Shown here piece by piece: positions 57,688 to 64,000 of a DNA stretch of 64,000 bases (within the stretch, counting starts at the first letter, position 1; each line of letters begins with the position of its first letter). The position numbers and the translations under genes are program-made. Below the pieces are notes generated by a model. The model searched no databases and had not been told where the DNA came from. It saw nothing but the letters and a program-made list of their open reading frames with translations. Source of the stretch: Plectosphaerella cucumerina. Lineage: Eukaryota; Ascomycota; Sordariomycetes; Glomerellales; Plectosphaerellaceae. The stretch covers positions 3,720,001 to 3,784,000 of the forward strand of contig JAGPXD010000004.1 of NCBI GenBank assembly GCA_020746995.1, given 5' to 3'.

Positions 57688-59927
57688 CGAGCATCAGTAC
57701 CAGCATCAACATCAGCACCCCGTCCACGCCGATGCGCTTGCGCACCCCGACGCGCACACAAACTCCCCCGCGCATACCCTTGCCCTCGACGGCCTGGGCC
57801 CCTATCTCTACGGCGAGGCCCAGGCTCACGCCCACGCTGCCGCCGCAGCTGCCGCTCTCTTCAGCCTGCACCACCCCCTCGCTCCGAACCAACAGCTTCC
57901 GTCCGTTCCATCGTCCGACTCCTCCCCAAACCACCCTCCGAGCAGCGACAGCACCGCCGACGACGACGACAACGGCTCGGCCGATACCGCGTACGGCGAA
58001 GACGACTCGGTCAGCGAGGGATATGCTGATCACCAGATGACGGACACCCAAGGAGGCGGAGGAGGCCCGCCCTGGAACCTGTCGCAGGCCGCTGCCGTGG
58101 CATCCATGGCGGCACCCTCGCCAGCAGATCTCGTGGGCCTTGCTCCGTTTGGGCTTCTGCCCCCGATGGCCTCGTACGGCCAAGGCATTCCCTTTGAAGG
58201 CGCCGCACATTTCGAGCCGCCGCAACATATGCAGGCGCATTTCGCTACTCCACAGCAGCTGGGTACGGTGACCCTGCCTCCTATCGCACCCACACCGCCG
58301 CCGGGCTCTCAAGCGCAAGGCGACGCCAGTCCCATGGGCTTCGAGCCGGCACAGCCGCCTCCCCCGAGCAACCCGCACTTTGGTCCTCTCAGCCCGGACA
58401 ACCTGGACCTGATGGACTTTCTCACATATTGGGCCCGGCTGGGCAACTTCTCGCACCGCATGCGCTCCTCGTCGATGCGGGTGCCGCACGTCTCACGCGT
58501 GGCAGAGGAGGCGGCCCGGAAGAGGCCGACCATCTACTTTGACGACCTTCTCGGCGACGAGCTGGACGCTCAGGGCATAAATTGGCAGGCGATGGGGATC
58601 ACGCGCGGAGAGGCTCGTGAACGGCGGCAGCTGACGTACAGAAACTATGTTAACAAGACGGGTTCTGACAAATGGCGGGTAAGTACTGGCCCAGCCTCGG
58701 CAGCTCATGAGTGTCAAACTGACCATTGTGCGCCAGCACACGATGCCTGATACGGAGGTCCCTAATACGGAGAGCTACTTTCGGTTCTCACGGATGGATG
58801 TGCGGCAAAACGTTCATCTGTCACACTTTCAGCTGCGGAGTTTGCTCGCGGTTGCAGGGCAGACGCATGCCTTTTATCCTGGCCGGCGAGCGGTCCATAG
58901 GCTGAACCCGCTGACGGGCCAGAGCGAGGTGGCTATGAACATGAGCGACATCAGCCACCCGCACATCTCGACGCTCGATGCCGGGTGCGGGGTGGTTGTC
59001 GCCGGGCTGTTCACGGGGGAGTACTGCATGCGCGGCATTCACTCGACCGACAAGGGCCACTCGCGAGGGCAGATCACGACGAGCGCGACCAGCGGCATCA
59101 CCAACCACCTCCAGATCCATCGGGGCCGGAGCTCAGACGGTGCCCGGGTCGCCTTCTCGTCCAACGACCAAGGGTATCGGGTGATGGATGTGACGACGGG
59201 GCAGTTCATCCTCGATACGCGCTACTCGTTCCCGATGAACTGCTCGGCCGTGTCGGCAGATCGGCGTCTGCGGATTATGGTGGGCGACAGCTACGAGTCG
59301 CTCATCGTCAACGCGGAAACTGGAGAGGTGGTGCAGCAGCTGCGCGGTCACCGGGACTACGGGTTCGCTTGCGACTGGTCGGACGATGGCTGGACGGTGG
59401 CGACGGCGGCACAGGATCGCGGCATCAAGATCTGGGATGCGCGGCGCTGGACCGACAGCAACGGACGGTGTACACCGGTGACAACGCTCCGCACGGAAAT
59501 GGCGGGGGCCCGGGGTCTGCGCTTCTCGCCGGTGGGCAGCGGCCCACGGGTACTGGTGGCGGCGGAGGAGGCCGACAATGTCAACATCATCGACGCGCAG
59601 ACGTTCCGGCGCAAGCAGATGTTCGATATCTTTGGCGAGATTGGTGGCGTCGAGTTCAGCGACGAGGGGCGCACGCTGAACGTTCTCTGCTGCGATCGCA
59701 ATCGCGGTGGGCTTGTCCAGCTGGATCGATATGACTACGGGCCGCGCTGGGACGTGGACGACGGCCCGGGCATGGATGCGGAGTGGCAGGACACGGTCAG
59801 CCGTCGCTTGCAGTACGGGCCGGGCCCCAGGTCGGGAGGTTATGACGGAGCGGCCTCCCGGAGTCGGGCGTCCCAGCCGGGCCTCAAGCGGAGACGGCTC
59901 TATCTCGATGGCCTGGAGCCTTTTTGA
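57533..59927 (+). CDS. WD40-repeat protein with DUF2415-like C-terminal region
   Basis: Two exons: 57533-58678 and 58737-59927, giving 778 aa over a 58-nt intron with a GTAAGT donor. The first ATG in frame is at 57533, in a good context (acaaacATGccc). The N-terminal ~380 residues are disordered, with poly-Gln, Gln/His repeats, an acidic patch (ADDDDNGSAD) and Pro-rich stretches. The C-terminal half carries WD40-like blades (IKIWDARRW; GHRDYGFACDWSDDG; LDTRYSFPMNCSAVS). It includes a segment (FSPVGSGPRVLVAAEEADNV; IDAQTFRRKQMFDIFGEIGG) that matches my recollection of the DUF2415 family of fungal WD proteins. The role is unknown; such propellers usually serve as protein-interaction platforms. 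Confidence 0.85.
57658..57715 (+). repeat. CAG repeat encoding poly-Gln followed by Gln/His repeats
   Basis: Nine CAG codons in a row from 57658, then alternating CAG/CAC/CAT codons. It is inside the first exon of the WD40 gene and is likely to vary in length between strains. Confidence 0.85.
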
Positions 59928-61259
59928 TTTCTACAACCATGATACCCGAGCACATACAGGGCGTGTGTGCGGGCGACCATTCCTAGGGATCCAGATTATC
60001 GTGCAAGGATATCTGGACGGGGGACCTGTTTGGTCTTTTTTCTTCTTCTTGCATTTATTCCATTTTTGCATCAGGGAGTCGGGCGAGCGCGATAGCATGC
60101 ATGGCTTTTGCATTTTTCTGGTCTTTTCTGGAAGGGCCGCATCTGGACGATTCATCACGAACAGGTAGGGAGGGGGATACGCATGGAATGGGACATGGTT
60201 TATAGAAAGACGTATTTTTTCTGCTGTCTACGGGAATGGGCATAGGGTTGCATTGGAAGCTTGTGTTTGTGTGCTTGACATGTGTCGTTGGTGATCTGGC
60301 GCGGGAGCTTGAGCTTGGGCGGACCCCGACGGGAGCGAGCTGAAGATCGCAAGGGGGCTCGCTCGGATGTATCGGGTACTGGTCCGAGGGCTGTTGGTGG
60401 TGTGGTGGGAGGTATCGGGGACTAGAAGGGCACGGGCCATTGGGATTGGGCGATAGGGGTGCTTCAGCCTCAGGCAGGTGGGTTTAGGGGTTGTTGGATG
60501 CGCAGCTTGCTAGGGAAACATGTTTCCACAATGTCTCCTACACCCAGGCTGTTGGACGATTGTATCAACTCGGTTATCCTGTACAAATGAACTTATACGT
60601 CAATTAACCTAGGTAAGCACATCTTGCGAAGTGCAGTCAACTATGAAGACAGCATGCTATGGTTCCAAATGTAATCTCACATGTGCATTTGGTCGCTGTA
60701 CCTGCGCATCCAATCCCCCCATAGGCAGCTCTGTTAGTGGCCCCCAATTCGGGAAGGAGCTGTCTGGATTGGATGGCGCGAAACGGGACCGCGCGCGCTG
60801 GGGCGAAACAGGTCCAGAAAGCTCCGTGCTGACGTTTCGGTCCAAGTATGGTCCAGGGGCCTGGAGCCTGGGGCGAGAACAGATCAACCGCAGGCAAGCA
60901 CGCACCCAAGGCTTTCCAGGTTCCCTTCCATCGATCGGACAAGACTGTCGGAACAGCGTCTCGACTCGACAACACACGACACGAGGCACGACTCGATACA
61001 TCCGACACCACCATAACATCCTCGGCACAGGGATTTGTTTCTCCTGAGCCTTCTTCCCCCCCAGTCCTTCCGACATCCCTACCTTTCCTTCAGCTCCTGC
61101 TGCTGACGACAACATCGAGACATCAACGACAACATCCACATCGACCACCACACTGCCTCCTGGCCCGATCCCCCCTCCCGGCTCGGCTCGCCTCCAGCTC
61201 CCCCGAAGCAACCCCCCCTTGATGATCATCCCGGCTCCGGCTCGAGCACCCGCGACAAG
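59928..61259. other. Intergenic region between the WD40 and VPS10 genes
   Basis: 1.3 kb: 3' UTR of the WD40 gene, then the VPS10 promoter. The final ~200 bp are C-rich and CT-rich. No gene seen. Confidence 0.5.
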
Positions 61260-64000
61260 ATGAGGTCGGCCTCATGGCGCATCCTCCTCTCCGCCCTGTG
61301 GTGGACGGCGTCAGCTCTCGCCAAGGACGAGTCGCCCACCATCAAGGCCACAGAGGTCAAGCACCTGCCACTGAGCCTCAGCTACTTTGAGGACTCGGAC
61401 GTCATCCTCTACCAGGACGTGCCCGACGGAAACGTCCTGCGCTCCGAGGATGCCGGCGTAACATGGGAGCGCACCAAGGACATCCCCGAGGGCGTGTCTC
61501 GCCTCCTCATCATGCACGACTTCGACCCCAGCCGCGCCTTCGTCATCACAGAGGACAAGGAGCACTACAAGACCACCGACAAGGGCAAGACGTGGCAAAA
61601 GTTCGACGCCGGCGCCCGTCCCGACAAGGAGTCGATGGAGATCCTGCGCTTCCACGCCAGCGAGCCCGACTACATCATCTTCTCCGGCGTCAACTGCCTC
61701 GGCCCCTTCTGCGCCACCATCGATACCTATACGACCGACAACTTCAAGTCCGCCGGCAAGGAGCTGCGTAAGGACACCTCGGGCTGCTGGTGGGCAAAGT
61801 CGTCGGCCGAGTTCACCACCGGCCAGGCAGACCTGGACAAGAACCGCGTCCTCTGCATCGTTGCCGACTTTGACACGAGCTTCAGACAAAATCAGCGGCT
61901 CTTCGTCTCGGACAACTTCTACCAGACGAACGATGGCAAGATTCAGGAGTTCGAGCCCAACCTGGACACCACCCACGCCGTTCAGGGCGTCGTCAACATC
62001 GCCGTCGTCAAGAAGTACCTCCTGGTCGCCACCGCCGCCCCCGGCTCCGACGAAATGTCCCTCTTCGTCACCGACGACACCATCAAGTGGCACCGCGCCA
62101 TGTTCCCCACCGCACACGGACACAAGGTCAACCAGGGCGCCTACACCATCCTCGAGAGCACAAACTACAGTATCCAGGTCGATGTCCGCACCGGCCGTCC
62201 CTCTAACCCCATGGGCGTGCTCTTCACTAGCAACTCCAACGGTACCTACTTCACCGAGAACCTCGAGCACACCAACCGCAATGTCAAGGGCAATGTCGAT
62301 TTTGAGAAGATTGCCGGTATTCAGGGTATCTTCCTGGTCAACACGGTCGAGAACTACGAGGAGGTCGAAAAGTCTGGCGGCGAAGCCAAGACAGTCGTCA
62401 CCCAGATCACCTTTGACGACGGCAGGACTTTCCAAGATATCAAGGTCGGGGATGAGCGCCTCCACCTGCACTCCATCAGCGACATTGACAACATGGGCCG
62501 CATCTTCTCTAGCCCCGCTCCGGGCCTCGTCATGGGTGTTGGCAACACTGGCAAGTCTCTGAAGCCCTTTGGCACTGGCGACCTCTACGTCTCCGACAAC
62601 GCTGGTGCCACATGGAAGAAGGCCCTCGACGGTCCCCACAAGTACGAGTTTGGCGACAAGGGCTCTGTTCTCGTCGCCGTCAAGGACTCTAACAAGGATG
62701 ACGTCGGCGAGATCCAGTTCTCCCTCGACCACGGTGAGAACTGGAAGAAGGCCGCGCTGCCCGATGACCTGCGCCTCCGGCCCCTGATCCTCACCACGAC
62801 CCAGGACTCGACGAGCCTCAAGTTCCTGCTCGTGGCGACAAGCGCCGATGATACTAAGTTCCACCTCGTCGCCATCGATTTTGAGGGCCTGCACGAGCGG
62901 ACCTGCAAGGACGACGACCTCGAGGAGTGGCACGCGCGCGTCGACGACGACAAGAAGGCAACATGCCTCATGGGCCACAAGCAGACCTTCCGCCGCCGCA
63001 AGAAGGACGCCGACTGCTTCATGAAGGAGGAGTTCAAGGACCCCGTGCCCAAGACGGAGGACTGCGAGTGCACAGATCTCGACTTCGAGTGCGACTACAA
63101 CTTTGTCCGCAAGGATGGCAAGTGCGAGAAGGAGGGTCCCATCGTGCAGCCCGAAGGCGCCTGCAAGAACGGAAAGGGCGACGACACCTTCAAGGGATCC
63201 TCGGGCTGGCGCAAGATCCCCGGCAACACATGCACGAGGACTAAAGGCGAGCAGAAGGACGATCCCGTCGACCGCAAGTGCTCTGACACGGTCAACGCCC
63301 CGGCGCCCCCGGCCTCGGGCGATATCTCGCACACGCAGCACGTCTTTGAGAAGTCGGACCTTGGCGACTTTGAAAAGGTCTACCTGGAGCGCGGCACCTC
63401 CGAGGCGGAGGAGACGATCCTCGCCAGGGCTGTCGACTACGACGGCAGCGGCTCCATGCGCGTCGACAAGCACATCTACCGCACCACGGATCACGGCAAG
63501 AAGTGGGAGCCCATCCTCAAGGACGAGGACATTCGGGGCATCTACCCGCACCAGTACTTCAAGAACACGGCCTTCTTCACAACCGACTCGGAAAAGGTCA
63601 TCTACACGGTCGACGGCGCGCTGACGTTCCACTCCTTCAAGGCGCCCTCCAAGGCCGGCGCCGAGAACCCCTTCTCCTTCCACCCCGACAAGAAGGACTG
63701 GCTGCTCTGGGTGGGTGAGAAGTGCGAGAAGGTCGAGGGCAGCTGTCACAAGGAGGCGTCCATCTCGCTCGACCGCGGCGACAACTGGCGCACGGCGCAG
63801 CGGTACGTGCGCAAGTGCGAGTTCACGGGTAGCTCGTCGTACCGCTTCCGCGACCACAAGCAGATCATCTGCCTCGCGCACAGCGACGAGGATAAGACGA
63901 GTCCCATGGTCATCATCTCGAGCAATGACTTTTTCGAGGAGGACACGAAGCGGCACGAGTCTAATGTCAAGGACTTTGCCACCATGGCCGAGTTCATTGT
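61260..64000 (+). CDS. VPS10: VPS10 sortilin-type vacuolar sorting receptor, partial
   Basis: One exon is visible from the ATG at 61260 to the window end; 913 codons are present and the 3' end is missing. An N-terminal signal peptide (MRSASWRILLSALWWTASALA) precedes the first Vps10 beta-propeller, with Asp-box/BNR-type turns such as SEDAGVTWER, TDKGKTWQKF, SDNAGATWKK and SLDHGENWKK. The cysteine-rich 10CC module begins at Cys549 (CKDDDLEEW) and runs to about residue 625. A second Vps10 domain then starts (HVFEKSDLGDFEKVYLERG; TTDHGKKWEP). Fungal Vps10 has two such domains, a transmembrane segment and a cytosolic tail that cycles between Golgi and endosome and carries carboxypeptidase Y and other vacuolar hydrolases; the last parts lie beyond the window. 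Confidence 0.95.
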   Translation, partial: MRSASWRILLSALWWTASALAKDESPTIKATEVKHLPLSLSYFEDSDVILYQDVPDGNVLRSEDAGVTWERTKDIPEGVSRLLIMHDFDPSRAFVITEDKEHYKTTDKGKTWQKFDAGARPDKESMEILRFHASEPDYIIFSGVNCLGPFCATIDTYTTDNFKSAGKELRKDTSGCWWAKSSAEFTTGQADLDKNRVLCIVADFDTSFRQNQRLFVSDNFYQTNDGKIQEFEPNLDTTHAVQGVVNIAVVKKYLLVATAAPGSDEMSLFVTDDTIKWHRAMFPTAHGHKVNQGAYTILESTNYSIQVDVRTGRPSNPMGVLFTSNSNGTYFTENLEHTNRNVKGNVDFEKIAGIQGIFLVNTVENYEEVEKSGGEAKTVVTQITFDDGRTFQDIKVGDERLHLHSISDIDNMGRIFSSPAPGLVMGVGNTGKSLKPFGTGDLYVSDNAGATWKKALDGPHKYEFGDKGSVLVAVKDSNKDDVGEIQFSLDHGENWKKAALPDDLRLRPLILTTTQDSTSLKFLLVATSADDTKFHLVAIDFEGLHERTCKDDDLEEWHARVDDDKKATCLMGHKQTFRRRKKDADCFMKEEFKDPVPKTEDCECTDLDFECDYNFVRKDGKCEKEGPIVQPEGACKNGKGDDTFKGSSGWRKIPGNTCTRTKGEQKDDPVDRKCSDTVNAPAPPASGDISHTQHVFEKSDLGDFEKVYLERGTSEAEETILARAVDYDGSGSMRVDKHIYRTTDHGKKWEPILKDEDIRGIYPHQYFKNTAFFTTDSEKVIYTVDGALTFHSFKAPSKAGAENPFSFHPDKKDWLLWVGEKCEKVEGSCHKEASISLDRGDNWRTAQRYVRKCEFTGSSSYRFRDHKQIICLAHSDEDKTSPMVIISSNDFFEEDTKRHESNVKDFATMAEFI

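Noticed and set aside
56924..58489. 521-codon minus-strand frame as a gene
   Set aside because: Antisense of the leader and first exon of the WD40 gene; Gly/Arg/Val-rich and domainless.
61311..63956. 881-codon minus-strand frame as a gene
   Set aside because: It is the exact antisense of VPS10, whose domains and cysteines are unmistakable.

Overview
The window looks like nuclear DNA from a filamentous ascomycete, most likely a Sordariomycete. Genes are separated by several kilobases. Introns are short (about 38-109 nt) and nearly all GT-AG, and several contain CTAAC/CTAAT-type branch sites. Coding regions are GC-rich with C-ending codons. The gene set (class IV chitin synthase with its SKT5 activator, an SLT2-type MAP kinase, a DUF2235 hydrolase, an F-box protein of a type often expanded in these fungi) fits Pezizomycotina. 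I read exon structures by eye from splice sites and protein continuity. Every multi-exon model I give closes in frame.

Layout. 1-3480 (-): SEA3/WDR59-type subunit of the SEACIT/GATOR2 complex, 3' end outside the window. 4342-4976 (+): UBC13 ubiquitin-conjugating enzyme. 7643-8311 (+): low-complexity hypothetical protein. 10034-11524 (+): F-box protein. 12017-13939 (-): seven-exon DUF2235 hydrolase with a GC-AG intron. 15.4-16.5 kb: coding remnants and a 17-bp minisatellite. 16866-16979 (+): candidate 37-aa protein with a TATA box. 17632-19177 (-): SLT2/MPS1 cell-wall-integrity MAP kinase. 21014-21664 (-): low-molecular-weight tyrosine phosphatase. 22470-24176 (-): secreted kelch protein, probably GPI-anchored. 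25629-25793 (+): candidate 54-aa protein. 26808-27356 (-): small multi-pass membrane protein. 27.4-34.6 kb: gene-poor stretch with decayed coding fragments, simple repeats and a partial gene duplication. 34652-35502 (-): unrecognised conserved-looking protein. 35947-36727 (-): OPA3-like protein. 37736-40825 (+): polo kinase. 41567-43926 (-): SKT5/CHS4 chitin synthase activator. 50811-54545 (+): class IV (CHS3-type) chitin synthase. 57533-59927 (+): WD40 protein with a DUF2415-like region. 61260-64000 (+): VPS10 sortilin-type sorting receptor, 3' end outside the window.

How the genes fit together. The strongest theme is the cell wall. The class IV chitin synthase and the homologue of its prenylated activator SKT5 are neighbours in divergent orientation, separated by a 6.9-kb region without a convincing gene. 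The SLT2-type MAP kinase, whose yeast homologue runs cell-wall stress signalling, lies about 22 kb from the SKT5 gene. The other genes are conserved housekeeping functions: nutrient signalling to TORC1 (SEA3), K63 ubiquitin chains (UBC13), mitosis/cytokinesis (polo), mitochondria (OPA3) and vacuolar sorting (VPS10). I saw no convincing tRNA, transposon, CRISPR array or virus-derived gene.
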